The notes: a model not told the origin generated them from the letters alone. A stretch of DNA of 64,000 bases from Antedon bifida (GCA_963402885.1 OY727096.1:8131501-8195500); one strand, 5' to 3'. Numbered from the stretch's first letter, positions 38,301 through 49,206 are shown. A program made the numbers and translations.

Positions 38301-41300
38301 ATGTATTCGCCGTAGAGAGCGTAAATGCATAAAGTTCGCAGAACTAAGGTGGCAAATGGTAGAGTAGGTCAAGGGTCATCGATCCATACCCAAAAATTTG
38401 AAAATGATAACGTTCGTGAAAGCTGGTTACTCCCTGGTTACTTATTCACTGTAGAGGGAATAGATACAACAACGTTTGCAGAACTAGGGTGGAAAATTGT
38501 AAAGTAGGTCAAGGGTCATCGATCCAAACCAAGATATTTTGAAAAAATTAGGTAGGTCAAGTTTTATAACGTTCGTAAAACTAATTATTTATTCGCCGTT
38601 TGTAAACGCAAAAAGTTCGCAGAACTAAGGTGACAAATGGTAGAGTAGGTCAAGGGTCATCGACCCATACCAAAATATTTTGAAAATATTAAGTAGGTGA
38701 AGTTTTATAATGTTCGTAAAACTAATCATTTATTCGCCGTAGATGCAAAAAAACAAAGTGCATCTGATTTTCCAGGGAATGGAATGTCAAAAATGTCTTT
38801 TGCATGCCGCTCAGGGCGAAGACTGTGCGTTGCTGAAACCACGTATATTACACAGGGCTTTTTTAACCGCGTTTTGTCCAAATTTCGTCTGCGGAAAAAC
38901 CTGCGTGGATATGGTACATCTTTTCTTGATGGTATATAATATTATAGCAGAGCAAGCGAATTAACACGCGAAGCCTTTTAATAAAAATCAACAGACCCTA
39001 CACACATCTCACTGAAATCGTTCGTCGTGTCAAAAGTACGGTTCCAAATGACGCTGCTTCTTCCGTATAGACTTTCCCCACATACGTTGCCGGGGGTTTT
39101 CCATAATCTAAGGCCATTTTTTAGGCCAAATCATAATTGTGCGTATAGTTTTGTATGCGTGTAGTACCCTATTTATCTTCATTTCCGTACGTTCGTAAAT
39201 ATTAGGGAGGTTTCGCAACCTTACGAATACGATAACGAAAACGGATACGTCATACATTTGTGAAATTTTTGAGCTGATCCCCATTTCATATTCGTAAAGC
39301 GTATTCGTGTTGACGAATATCACCAGTCATATTCGTAACTACAAAACGAGTATAGTTTTTGATCTATTTTGCACATTTTGCATTTGAATTAGGAATGATT
39401 CATGATTATAATATAATTATAGATTTATTGAAAGTAATTTACTAAAGTAATTTACTAAAATGCCAGGTCAATTTAGATAAATAGCAGTTTTTTATGGAAC
39501 GCCTCCTCTGCCTTCAGTTCACATTTATCATGCAGTACACACCAATCGTCATGCAGTACACACCAATCGTCATGCAGTACACACCAATCGTCATGCAGTA
39601 CACACCAATCGTCATGCAGTACACACCAAACATCATGCAGTACACACCAATCGTCATGCAGTACACACCAAACATGATGCAGTACACACCAATCGTTATG
39701 CAGTACACACCAATCGCCATGCAGTACACACCAATGGTCATGCAGTACACACCAAACATCATGCAGTACACACCAATCGTCATGCAGTACACACCAATCG
39801 TCATGCAGTCAAATATTGCGTAATTTATACCGCCACCTATCGACAAAATCGAATATCACGTGACGTTTATTAGACGGCTGTAAAACTAAGACTATTTATT
39901 ATTTCTTTTATGGAATTCAATGATTACAATGGCCTCCTAGCCGCGCCTACGTCCTATAGATTCCAAGATTTCTTTAATAGTTTTGCGAGCCATTTTAGTC
40001 ATAAAGCACGTGCGATGTAGTAGTAGACATCGTGAGTTGCTGTAGTATACAGTTTGAATAGCCTTAGTTTTACAGTCGTCTAATAAACGTCACGTGATAT
40101 TGGATTTTGTCGATAGGTGGCGGTATAAATTACGCAATATTTGACTGCATGACGATTGGTGTGTAATGCATGACGATTGGTGTGTACTGCATGACGATTG
40201 GTGTGTACTGCATGATGTTTGGTGTGTACTGCATGATGTTTGGTGTGTACTGCATGACCATTGGTGTGTACTGCATGACGATTGGTGTGTACTGCATGAC
40301 GTTTGGTGTGTACTGCATGATTTTTGGTGTGTACTGCATGACGATTGGTGTGTACTGAACGATGTTTGGTGTGTACTGCATGACCATTGGTGGGTACTGC
40401 ATGACGATTGGTGTGTACTACATGACCATTGGTGTGTACTGCATGATAAATGTGAACTGAAGGCAGAGGAGGCGTTCCATAGTTTTTAAAGTCCTCACTC
40501 GCTTTGATGTTACGCTAGGCCTAGGCAGCCAAGCACCAAGCAACACGTACCTGCGCTTCGCTCAAATTTACCGCAGTCATATTTTGGACGCGCCTCAATA
40601 TTTCGTTGCCATGCGAAACTGATTTTTTTATGGCTTACGAAAACGAATACGTGTGCGTGACGTATCCGTTTTCGTTATCGTATTCGTAAGATTGCGAAAC
40701 CTCTCTATTAGGCTGAATTTCCGTAGTAATTTATAGACGTTCCGAAATTTGAACCGTGTTATACCGGTAGCAGAGCAAAGTTTGCTTCTTTCTGCAAATG
40801 TCCTATCATTATTTTCTTTGTTTTATTTGGAGTGTGGTTTAAAACAACACTTTTGGAAAGTTTATAGTGGATAAATAAAAATGAATTTTTGGAAATTGTG
40901 GTTTTAACATTTGACTTTATTTAGCATTTTTAAATGAATTAAAATTGCAAATTATACAATTTAACCTTTTGCTCAATATATTTATAGCAACAGCTTCATA
41001 TTTTTTGTATAACTTTTAAAAATTATTAATTGATAATTAATTTACATTAATTGAGTACAGTTATTAGAATGTATTACCGTACCAAAAGTACCTTCATCGG
41101 GGACTTCCCCGTGACGTTCGCATTGAACGAAAAAAAAATTATCATGAATTTTACGTGCTAGAGTACCATTTGCGGCCATCTAGGGGTGTCATTTAACAAT
41201 TTGCTTGCTCAAATACTCAGTGTCTACAGCCCCGGAGTCTTTGGGCAACCCTCTTAAAATGGTCCTGCGACCGCCCCTGATAGCTCTATCTATATTTATT

Positions 41301-44300
41301 TACAGCAATTTGTTGAGGAAACTAAATATATCAATGTAAATAGGTGGTATTGATACAGTTGAGTAGTCCTACGTATCGGCTGGTGGTCTAGAAAAAAATA
41401 ATCGAATGCTATAGGCCTAATGTAAACTACAGTACATAATACCATAGATATTATAGTGTAATATATTAAATTCACTATAATCCTCTATGATGATGATACA
41501 CTATAGTATACTTCATAGCCACACATAAATATTGTAGGTAACCGCAGCGTTCCATTTTTTGATGTACGTCGGAAGGCTATATACTTTATGCATGCTGACT
41601 GCCAGTGATCGAAACAATAGGTACGCGGTTGTCTAGCGGTGTCCTTTGTATACGGTGGCCTATAAGTGTCACGGCAACTTTCAAAAAATATCACGGCAAT
41701 TTTTTCAAAAAAAGCCACGGCAATTTGAAAAAAGCCACGGCAATTTGAAAAAAGCCACGGCAATTTGAAAAAAGCCACGGCAATTTGAAAAAAGCCACGG
41801 CAAATTAAAAATAAAACATCACGGCAAATTAAAAATAAAACATCGCGGCAAAAATACCAGGACAACTTAAAAATGAAACACTACGGCAAATTAGTATTGA
41901 AACACCACGGCAAATTAATAATGAAACACCACGGCAAATTACAGAATGCCACGGCGGAAGTGAGTTACCACGGCGGAAGTGAAACCTTTGGAATCTTCGA
42001 TTTTTTCTGAGGTAAGTAATTATTTGTGGGGGGTTCGCTGTAAAGGGGGTTCGCCCAACCATAAAAACCCCCCTGGCTACGGGCTTGCGTACGTAGCACC
42101 AAAGATATCAAACAAAGTGTTGTTTATTATGAGTCACCTTGAGCTTTTCATTACACGACAGATTCTGCATAAAAGGTGCCGATAAGCGACTCACTCTGGC
42201 TCGCCTATCAGATCGCCCTAATATTAATAAAGAAACACTAAATCACCATGTCATTAAAATCTCGATTATTTGCGAAAGCCACAATATGGTAATTCCAATA
42301 ATATTACGATTACGAAATGTCCGGATACACAGGTTCCTAAAAATTATTTAAACGGTGTCGTAGGTAGGGATGGGTGAGTTAATTTCGTTGGGGGGGGGGG
42401 GGGGGGGTGTTGGGGGGGGGGGGGGTGGAGAGATGGGTCGCTTGTTAGTACTTATTTACGATAAATTTGAGTTTGCATTTACAGATATAGTTTCTTTTAG
42501 CACAGACAGGCATCAAACAATATTAACAAACTGCCTCCAATCGTGAGGTCAAACGTTAACTTACAACTGTAAATAAGACACTCTACTTCCTATGCCTCAA
42601 CTAAGACTTAGTTTATAAGCACAATGGTTTATCCATCATGCAATTAGTGAGTTACTTTATGTGGGATTGTTAATAAAATTCAATAAAATAATAAAGTTAC
42701 CAATATTTTTGTAAAGCACAGGAACATAAACATTAGCAACACGTCCAGTAATTAGTATTAACAGACAGATGATGACCTTAACTTGTAGAATAGAGTGACC
42801 CTTTGGCCAAATGTATGGCCATATCAGCTTTGTCTTGTGCCAGAAACCTGCCCATGCTGACCTTTGGACATTGTCTTTAGGATGTGGCTGTGGAAAATAA
42901 TATTGATATTAATATAAAATGAAGGTGATAAAACAAGAAATATTTCTTACGAAAAACGCCGCTCGAACAATGTTAGATCAAAATAAAATAAAAAATAAAT
43001 AAAACAGCTCACTATGTCGGTCGGTTGGTCGGTAAACACTAACTTGAGCACGTGACTGCAGCCATGTATATGGCCTTATTTTAATTGTTATGCCAGCAAG
43101 TCAATGACTAATGCACGTCTTTATAAGATGGTAAATTCAGAAGTAAAAATAACACACATTCTCCCTATATTACAGTAGAAAAGAACTTTATGTTGAAAAT
43201 GTTTAAACAAAAATACCAATATTTCGTAATAGACGTGCGACATTGACAATTTCTTCCCAAACCACCACAAGTGACTTAGACCCGTTCAATTGACCGTGTA
43301 TATCTCAGACAGCAATATCACAGATTAGCAACGGCTCCTGTGTCGCACTTGCTTTTCTATGTAAATTTGACGAGTCATCAATACTGAGCTTAAAGCGTAT
43401 TGGTCATCGGTGGTGACTCTGTAAATTTGCGCTTGCGCAGTTCTATTGTCTAGTCAAAATCAGTGATGCATGAAGACATTTTGAGAGAGAATCTTGCGAA
43501 ATCGCAATACGGCATGCAACCGTGTGACTTCCCCAGGCTAAATATATATGATGATGACGACATTATGCCTACTCTATGGTAAATGTATTTAGTAATAAAT
43601 ATAGTGTAGGCCTATTTCTTTTTAAAATAAAAAATAAATACATTTTCAATAAAATTTACACATTTAAATAAAAATAATATAATATATTTAAGGATCAAGT
43701 TGCTACTGACGATTGGCTACCATTCGTTCACATCTCTCTATCTCTTTCTATCAAGCAGGTCTGTTTTGAGCAAGAAGCTTAAAAGAACTAACAGATATAT
43801 CTAAGTTACGACTTTCACTGCCGCTTCTCCTCTTATGATGCGGCCAAAGTAGGTAATTTTCTTTTCATGATCTCCGCCAGTAGTTTTCTTTTCACGCCAA
43901 GTTCCTTCCTTGTATGTTTCTGTTTGTTATTTTCTATTTCCATGTGATGTTTGTTTAGCATTTAGATTTTGTTTTCCTATGCAGTAGCAACTCAAGTTAT
44001 CCATCTTGATTCAGAGTTCTTACATTCCGAATTCCAATTCGGAAAGCTTTTCCCTTCTTCCCCATTATGTTGACATGATACGGACTGACGTCAAGCGGTT
44101 TCCTTTCCACGGAGTTTGGGGTACCACTGTCATTTGGGACACTCCTCTCATTCTCAGAAACCTCTTCCTCAGTAACATCTAATGCGTACACTAAGGGTCC
44201 AAGCACTCATCTGTTTAACACGTATCCTATGGTATTCCCGGGCGTATTTAAGACAGTGGGTTCTCGTTACTTTCTGCCTTAGTGCCGTCCGACTTACTGG

Positions 44301-47300
44301 GATTCCTGTGGTTTTGCAGATGATGGTACGTGAAATTGCATTACACTGGTTATACTGACATTTTGCAATGACCGTTGGCTTTTAAAAATTAATTTCTACT
44401 GTTTAACTACTTATTTTTGGGTAAAACATAATTTTTTGGTCAAAAAACCCACTGGGTATATCCATGTAAAAAAAATTAAATTTCTACTGTTAACTACTTA
44501 TTTTTGGGGTAAAACATCATTTTTTGGTAAAAAATGATTGCTAATTTTTAACAAAAAAATGATGTTTTATCCCCAAAATAAGTAGTTAACAGTAGAAATA
44601 TAATTTTTTTTACATGGACATACCCAGTGGGTCGTACACTCCATGATTCAATCACTTTTATGTTGGTTCGGTGGGGTTTGCTATGTTTTTTGGAGGTTTG
44701 CAAGGGTTTGCGGGGGTTTAGCAATACCCTGTTTTTCCCGCCAAATTGGACGTCATATTGGATTCATGGCATAATGATGTCATCGTATCGACTTGATTCA
44801 TCAACTACTATGAGAAGTAGTTGTTAAAGTAAGCCTCTACTAATTTTAATCATTAAAACACAACTGAAAGTAACAAAAACCGTTAATTGATTTTCCCTAT
44901 CCCCTATATATAGGTATTTGTGTGTGTTAATAGGAATTTGTGTGTGTTATATAGGCCAAAATTTAAAAGTGCCATAAAAAAATTTCCCCAAGACCCTGGG
45001 ATGGGGATTTTTTTTCTGACATTCTATATGGTATCCTCTATCAGAAAAACCCAAAAATATTTCGCTATACTTTTTTCCCGCAAATGTGTATATTAATTGT
45101 TCTGCACCCAGGCTAATAATAAATTATAAAGAATAACATTTTAAAAGTAATTTTACATTTCAACACAGAGAAATAGAATATTCTATCATAGTAACATTTA
45201 TCAATAAAGTAGAGCTTTTGATGAACTTATAAAGCTTACAAATACTGAGGTTTAGTCAGCAGTTACACAATCCTGATAAAACAATTTACCAGAGATTGTT
45301 GGAAACAATTAAAATTATTATGATTACATTTCCCTTTGTGCACACTTGCCGACAGTTTTCACGTTATGTATCTCTTTGCTATGTAAATTTGCAGAGTCAT
45401 CAACAATGACCTTAATCCCCTCGTTGACTCAGCGAAATTTCCGAAGTTTAATGGTATTATTTAACAATGATCGACCCGGACCGCTAATGTTTACATATTT
45501 TTACGCAATCTTTCATTGTTTCTTGGGTCTTTCGAGCGTTGTTGGGACACTCGGACGTGAAGTGTTAATGTTGCAAAACCTGTGGAAAAGTTAGGGTTTT
45601 GATGTTTCAAACCAGCCTAGGACATGTTTTCGCTGATATCTTAACCTATGCATACACTAAAGACAAATATTTTAATATTTAAAACATTCCTTTTTTTTAA
45701 AAATTATAATTTAGTTTGACTGCTGCTACTTGTTATTTTGAAATATTCGACCTTAAGAGTGTACAAAAAAGGTGAAAAACATCGCGTCGCGTTGTAAATA
45801 TTCAAGAATGTCAGTGCCTACCTATTTTTCACAAATTGCAATGTAATCTGTGAATCATTTGATTGGTCAGTTTTTATGATCGTAACTAACGTTGAAGTTC
45901 GTCCAACGTCAGCGATTACAGATTTTAACGATTTTTAACGTTGATTTTTACCCCATTTTTCTGTAAAATCGTTTCCGTCAATTCCGTAATTTGCATAACA
46001 ATAAATTCACCAAGAGGAAAATCGAAATCAAAAGAACGACAGTGGTTAGGGTGTCTCTGCACCGCTGAGTTTAGCAGGTACGACTACAGTAGTCGACCGA
46101 CTATACAAGTCTACCTTGTAGGCATAAACTAATCAATATTCAATAAACTAAATATTATTAAAACCTCTTACCTTAAATCACTATGTAACATCAATATAAT
46201 ATTTTTAAAAAAATTTAGGGAAGAACATGATAATGTATGAAAGGTACCCTAGAAGGGCACCTAAATAATATTTAATTCTTTCTAAATAACTGTTTTGAGT
46301 AATCATGCTATACTAACAAATAAGAAAGAAACAAAACACGCGATATCGTAACTAATTTGAGGCCGTTTTATTCAGATTTATGGGAGGAAAAACCTTGTCC
46401 TTTTTAGTCGCGTGGACACGACTCTATAGTTCACTATGTCGGTCGGTCTGTCGGTCTGTCTGTCGGTCCGGTATCACGATGCATTGTAGCACGCGACTTA
46501 ATGGCTGTTGGCCTTGTTTTTTATGGTACTGTAGTTGTAAATAAAATAATGTGTGCAAAACACATTGCACGGGGTCCGATGGTGGTATGCGTTACTGTGT
46601 TTAAATACATTCTTTACATTTTAAAAATAAAGTGACCTATACACGAACCGCGACACAGATGTCGACGTCTGAGCTGGGCCAACTTCTAAATATGTCAGTT
46701 ACTGTAAATTGTTCGTACAAAAGGACACAGTGTGCCAGACAAGTGCGTCCTATCACTATCAAGTAACTTGATTCACATTTTGGTCCCTGTAACTTTGACA
46801 CAGCCAAGTGAATTACATGTTCTAAACACACTGCACGTCACCGGCGAGGTCCGATGACTGGCGGAAAACGCAACAAAAACAAGCGTAGACAAACCATTTT
46901 CCATCGGAAAAAAATCAGTTTATTACCTACCAGGTCTATTTATTAAGCGTACCATTTTCAGAACTTTCTCAAGCACGATGTTCATTATTAACGTAGCTAT
47001 AAGATGTTTGCTAAACGAAAGGTGCATGTGTTTTGTTTAGTAATGCCTATACAATAGGCATGCAATGAAACATCTAATCTACGTACCCATGGTACAGAGG
47101 GTTAATCGTAAATTTGAAGAAAAACAATTATCGTGAACATAATTCGTAACATTTTTCTGTAGCGTACGTCGATACATAGTAGGCCTACTGTAAATGACGT
47201 ACGCGTCGGTAAATTTCGCCTGGAAAGTAATTGCGCATTTTGGACTCTCTCATGAATGATAGAACATAATATATCGTGCACGCTTACACTGCAATTAGTT

Positions 47301-49206
47301 GGGCCCATCTTAAACGATTCGTACAAAGGGACACCGCCAGACTAGATCGCTATAATAAGTAAAATAGGTATAAACAATAATAAGTCTCAAGGCACTGAAG
47401 TGACCCCAAATCAAATGGTTTTTTTTAACTGTATATTATATTCTGCGACGAAAAGTCTGCCACCATTTTTATGCACATTACGTGAATAGCTATGTCGTAA
47501 TATCAACAGTTTGTGTCATTTTGTAACGGTTAACTAAAAAAATCGGTATTTGAGAGATTCGCAATTTCACTAAGACGCTTAGTGTCATTGATTGCTTTTG
47601 TTAATATATTTTTTTTATATTTTGCACATAATTTAGTTTAGGTTTCCTTGTAAATATTTTTTTTTCTTTATCTTTTATTTTACCTATTCTGAAACGCACC
47701 TTCATTCAAGAAGTGTGTCGCTGTTTTAAAAGCGTAGCTTTCCAAATAAATTATTTGGACAGTCGGTCAGCCCGTGCAGAGTCATATATATTGAAAGAGT
47801 TAAAGGATTTTAGAAAATCACGTGGTACATCACATTCTGTAATTATCCGTGGTGTTTTATTTTCAATTTGCCGTGCGCGTGTTTCATTTTAAGTTGCTGT
47901 GGTGTTTTTGTTAAATTGTGGTATTTTATTTTTAATTTGCCGTGATTTTTTATTTCAAAATTGCAGTGGGGTTTTGTTTTAGTTGCCGTGGTTTTTTGTT
48001 GTAAATTGCCGTGATATTTGTTTTAAGTTGCACGGCCGTGACACTTTTTTTTAGGCTAGCATGTGGTCCGAGGGCGCTAGACATTCGGCCAGCCCGTGGT
48101 CGCTCGCATCATAGTCAATTGACTATGATGAAACCAAAGATAGTGTAGTAGGTGAAACATACACAGTATGTGGTCCGAGGGCGCTAGATTACTATTTAAG
48201 TAACTAAGGAGGGCAGGCCGGCCTTCTATAAGTATAGGTGCATGAAGTAGGCATTAGTAAAAGTTGTTAGCTTTATATTTACAATTATATACAATATTTT
48301 CTAAATTCTTCTTTACAATATATTCTCTATATTCTACTGTTTTTTTGCTTAATTGTGTTTTTGTTTCTTATTTTACAGTAATTTTAATAAGCTTTTTTTT
48401 TATTAACATTTTTATATATAAACAAGACCATATGGCTGCAGTCGCGTGCTCAAATTTGAGTTAGTGTTTACCGACCGTCCGACATAATAACCCTGGACAT
48501 TTTGTATATTTTCCGTAATTTTTTTTTTTTTAATATAAAGGACAAACTTGACCTTGAATGAACTTACAGTTAATTCTTCATTCCTATCCTCATTCACCAT
48601 CAAATTGTAATTCCTTCTCGGTAACGCTGGTGCTCGGAAACCAATCACAAAGAGAAGAAATATAAGAACGTAACGACACACCCAAAGACCAAACGCGGTC
48701 TTCTGATCCTTGTTGCTGAGTTTCCACCACCATTGAGGACTATGCCACGAAACAAACGCCAACGTTTCGTTAACCAACGCACATGTCCAAAATATTAATA
48801 AAACAATTCCGTGACCTCTACCGCTGTAACTCATCAAAGTTTTTGAACGTTCCGTCCATAACAACGCAAGAGATATCATCCACGAAAGTATATAAAATAT
48901 CGTACTTAGTTCATTGTACCCATGAAGATGGCCTGCGTAATGTGTTGCAAAACCTATACGCATAATATACTGGATAATGATCAGTGAAGAAAGAATAATT
49001 TGGATTCTAAATCCTTTTGGTTGAGGTTGAAATTGTTGTTCAAGTCTGATAGCCCACATCCAGTAGACAAGCAATTGAGCACCTCCACCAAGAACCATGC
49101 CGGCCAGTAGAATCGATGATGTCACCGTGTCAAGAAAACAGATTGAGAAGCCATTTTGTGTCCATGCTGGAAGAACAGACGAGTTGTATGCACAGTATGA
49201 AAGCAT
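23399..49206 (-). CDS. ABCB6: ABC transporter B family member 6, complete, 19 coding exons
   Basis: Half-transporter linked to porphyrin and heavy-metal transport in mitochondrial outer, endolysosomal and plasma membranes. Exons in order: 49206-48568, 42887-42701, 37727-37626, 37262-37160, 35644-35555, 34783-34662, 34146-34037, 33357-33292, 32811-32686, 32264-32188, 31462-31399, 31029-30944, 30438-30381, 30074-29970, 27977-27904, 27526-27426, 27270-27158, 25065-24902, 23525-23399. All phases agree, giving 837 aa (human 842). Exon 1 is the family-specific N-terminal TMD0 ([10 protein letters not shown]). Exons 2-10 are the core membrane domain ([32 protein letters not shown]). Walker A GPSGAGKS starts at residue 612, then Q-loop Gln660, signature LSGGEKQR 716-723, Walker B Asp740/Glu741 and His772. 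All catalytic motifs are intact. I chose Met at 49206 because the upstream ATG sits next to a possible acceptor (TTATTATAG), suggesting a 5' UTR intron. Intron 17 has a GC donor. Splice joins come from reading, not cDNA. Confidence 0.95.
25130..25465 (+). mobile_element. MITE with TATTGTCCCCC termini, copy 2
   Basis: In ABCB6 intron 18, only 65 bp from exon 18. Termini TATTGTCCCCCTAAAAAATA and GTTTTTGGGGGACAATA. The body aligns with 8965-9274. The right end is followed by an (AAT)n run of four or five units before a CATCTTTAA flank that copy 1 also has. Confidence 0.75.
26230..27110 (+). repeat. Tandem array in ABCB6 intron 17, unit about 130 bp
   Basis: GTTGCTACTAGGTGGACACA recurs at about 26320, 26448, 26581 and 26715, so the period is about 130 bp; diverged units continue to about 27110 with a shortened period. 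Units contain CTACAGTGGCATACATAATG and CTACTAGTGTCAGAAACAT. Sub-blocks of GCTACTAGT recur inside units. The array ends about 50 bp before the unusual GC splice donor of exon 17. Confidence 0.8.
29230..29560. mobile_element. MITE with AAGCGTGRTTCYCACTAG termini
   Basis: Left end AAGCGTGGTTCTCACTAG then CGACGCAACGTAACGCAAC. Right end GTTGCGTTCTAGTGGGAATC then ACGCTT. The inverted ends share about 35-40 bp with a few mismatches. The element is 331 bp, non-coding, in ABCB6 intron 14. Confidence 0.75.
29662..29724 (-). mobile_element. Possible tRNA-derived SINE fragment
   Basis: On the minus strand, a box B-like GGGTTCAAATC follows an A box-like stretch (GATCATGTTGG) at roughly tRNA spacing. The match is weak and no tail is defined. 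Confidence 0.22.
30172..30357 (+). mobile_element. MITE family A, copy 3
   Basis: Degraded left end (CTCTGTCTACATTATCAAAC), right end GTTTGATAGTGTAGACAGAA. Interior with five tandem units reading CACTACCATATTTAGGCATAT. Lies in ABCB6 intron 13. Confidence 0.8.
31815..32096 (-). mobile_element. 5S rRNA-derived SINE (SINE3-like)
   Basis: The minus strand from about 32096 down to 31985 reads as a diverged 5S rRNA: GGCCTTAACATGTTGAAACA, then CCAGTTCTCGTCTGGTCACC, then AAAGTTGAGCAAGG, GGACCGGTTAGAGCTTGGAT and GGGAGACCATCTGGCAATAT. These align in order with the internal promoter region of 5S genes. It continues into about 160 bp of non-5S sequence with CATCAAGTGTCTTCCTCAGA, as expected for a SINE body rather than a 5S gene. 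It lies between ABCB6 exons 10 and 11. The 3' limit is approximate. Confidence 0.75.
34432..34544 (-). mobile_element. MITE with TATTGTCCCCC termini, truncated copy 3
   Basis: Read on the minus strand it starts TATTGTCCTCCTGAAAAAAT and continues GTTGAATATGCCAT...TTATTCACTTT, matching the left half of the copy at 25130. The right half is missing. Confidence 0.6.
35296..35464. mobile_element. MITE with AAGGCC(G/A)ATGTACA-type termini
   Basis: Left end AAGGCCGATGTACATAGACG then AGCAGTAACGG. The right end is the inverse, ending CCGTTACCGCTCGCCTGTGT then AAATTGGCCTTTA. The inverted ends span about 45 bp, interior about 75 bp, flanked by TTA/TTTA. In ABCB6 intron 5. Confidence 0.65.
35743..35907 (+). 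mobile_element. MITE family A, copy 4
   Basis: AAGCTCTTTCCACACTATC left end and GATAGTGTAGACAGAGGTT right end. Interior with two CACTACCATATTTGGG-type units. ABCB6 intron 4, about 100 bp from exon 5. Confidence 0.8.
38020..38760 (+). repeat. Tandem array in ABCB6 intron 2, unit about 105-150 bp
   Basis: Five to six diverged units share TTATTCGCCGTAGA, AAAGTTCGCAGAACTAAGGT, GGCAAATGGTAGAGTAGGTC and GGGTCATCGATCCATACC. The whole array is noncoding; frames at 37998-38180 and 38325-38507 arise from the repeats. Confidence 0.75.
39050..39204 (+). repeat. Older dispersed repeat, left part, split by the foldback element
   Basis: Shares GTAGTACCCTATTTATCTTC and ATTTCC(G/C)TACGT(T/C)CGTAA with the copy near 52020-52070, plus upstream TTGCCGGGG and a TAAG block. 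Its right part resumes at 40706. Confidence 0.6.
39530..39812 (+). repeat. 21-bp minisatellite, left arm of the foldback element
   Basis: About 13 units of ATGCAGTACACACCAATCGT plus one base, with variants AAACATC, GGTC and GCC at the unit end. Because 21 is a multiple of 3 it reads as (MQYTPIV)n on plus and (YCMTIGV)n on minus; neither is a real protein. The mirror array at 40147-40446 is its inverted partner. Confidence 0.9.
40147..40446 (-). repeat. 21-bp minisatellite, right arm of the foldback element
   Basis: About 14 units of TGCATGACGATTGGTGTGTA plus one base, inverse of the left array. The order of variant units differs between the arms, so the two arrays have changed independently since they formed. 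Confidence 0.9.
40706..41150 (+). repeat. Older dispersed repeat, right part
   Basis: Matches 52071-52380 in order: GAATTTCCGTAGTAAT, GACGTTCCGAA, GCTTCTTTCTGCAAAT, GGAGTGTGGTTTAA, TAGTGGATAAAT, TTTGCTCAATATATTTATAG and GACGTTCGCATTGAACG. The break relative to the other copy falls exactly at the foldback element. Confidence 0.65.
41690..41965 (+). repeat. CACGGCAA minisatellite, about 20-bp units
   Basis: GCCACGGCAATTTGAAAAAA repeats about five times, then drifts into CACGGCAAATTAAAAATAAA and CACGGCAAATTA units. The frame at 41485-41865 is only a reading of these units. An inverted relative lies at 47825-48045 in the same neighbourhood. Confidence 0.8.
42390..42428 (+). repeat. Poly-G tract
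   Basis: Runs of 18 and 14 G separated by TGTT, then TGGAG. Strong potential for G-quadruplex formation, and also a likely place for assembly error. Confidence 0.85.
43010..43080 (+). repeat. Dispersed repeat with GTCGGTCGGTCGGT
   Basis: TCACTATGTCGGTCGG...GTAAACACTAACTTGAGC then ACGTGACTGCAGCCAT. Related copies: 46430-46520 (same strand) and 48425-48490 (inverted, CATATGGCTGCAGTCGCGTG ... CGACCGTCCGACATA). All are in or beside ABCB6 intron 1. Confidence 0.5.
43975..44206 (-). pseudogene. Fragment of an RTE-like retrotransposon, endonuclease N terminus
   Basis: Minus-strand translation contains [19 protein letters not shown], which resembles the start of the apurinic endonuclease domain of RTE-type LINEs and their 'craniofacial development protein 2-like' relatives, typically RIGTWNVRTL. 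The frame hits a stop (TAA) directly after this motif where relatives have a lysine codon, and the domain is not continued. It is a dead fragment in ABCB6 intron 1. Confidence 0.5.
44448..44631. mobile_element. Near-perfect palindrome, foldback MITE
   Basis: Left arm CCCACTGGGTATATCCATGT followed by ATTTCTACTGTTAACTACTT and a GGGGTAAAACATCATTTTTT block; the right arm is the inverse, ending in ACATGGACATACCCAGTGGG. Almost the whole 184 bp pairs with itself. A partial direct copy of the left interior sits just upstream (about 44390-44440). Confidence 0.75.
47825..48045 (-). repeat. TTGCCGTG minisatellite, inverted relative of 41690-41965
   Basis: Units such as TTGCCGTGGTTTTTTGTT and GTGTTTTATTTTCAATTTGC repeat about seven times with drift. 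Read on the minus strand they are CACGGCAA units as at 41690. Confidence 0.7.

Larger units (their letters stand above)
39205..40705. mobile_element. Foldback DNA transposon, 1.5 kb, inserted in an older repeat
   Basis: The ends are inverted: GGGAGGTTTCGCAACCTTAC at 39205 and GTAAGATTGCGAAACCTCTC at 40705, with homology continuing through the ACGATAACGAAAACGGATACG block. The flanks carry a 5-bp duplication, TATTA, at 39200-39204 and 40706-40710. A second, much longer inverted pair lies inside: 39493 to about 39895 against about 40055-40482. Each inner arm has a 21-bp minisatellite. No transposase is seen, so it is non-autonomous. An uninterrupted relative of the target site near 52070 supports the boundaries. 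It lies in ABCB6 intron 2. Confidence 0.8.

Noticed and set aside
39494-39846. Open frames (MQYTPIV)n and (YCMTIGV)n on both strands
   Set aside because: They are readings of a 21-bp minisatellite in a foldback transposon, open in several frames, with no start context or domain.
41485-42062. Frames rich in FFQIAVAFF and ICRGVS repeats
   Set aside because: They arise from the CACGGCAA minisatellite.
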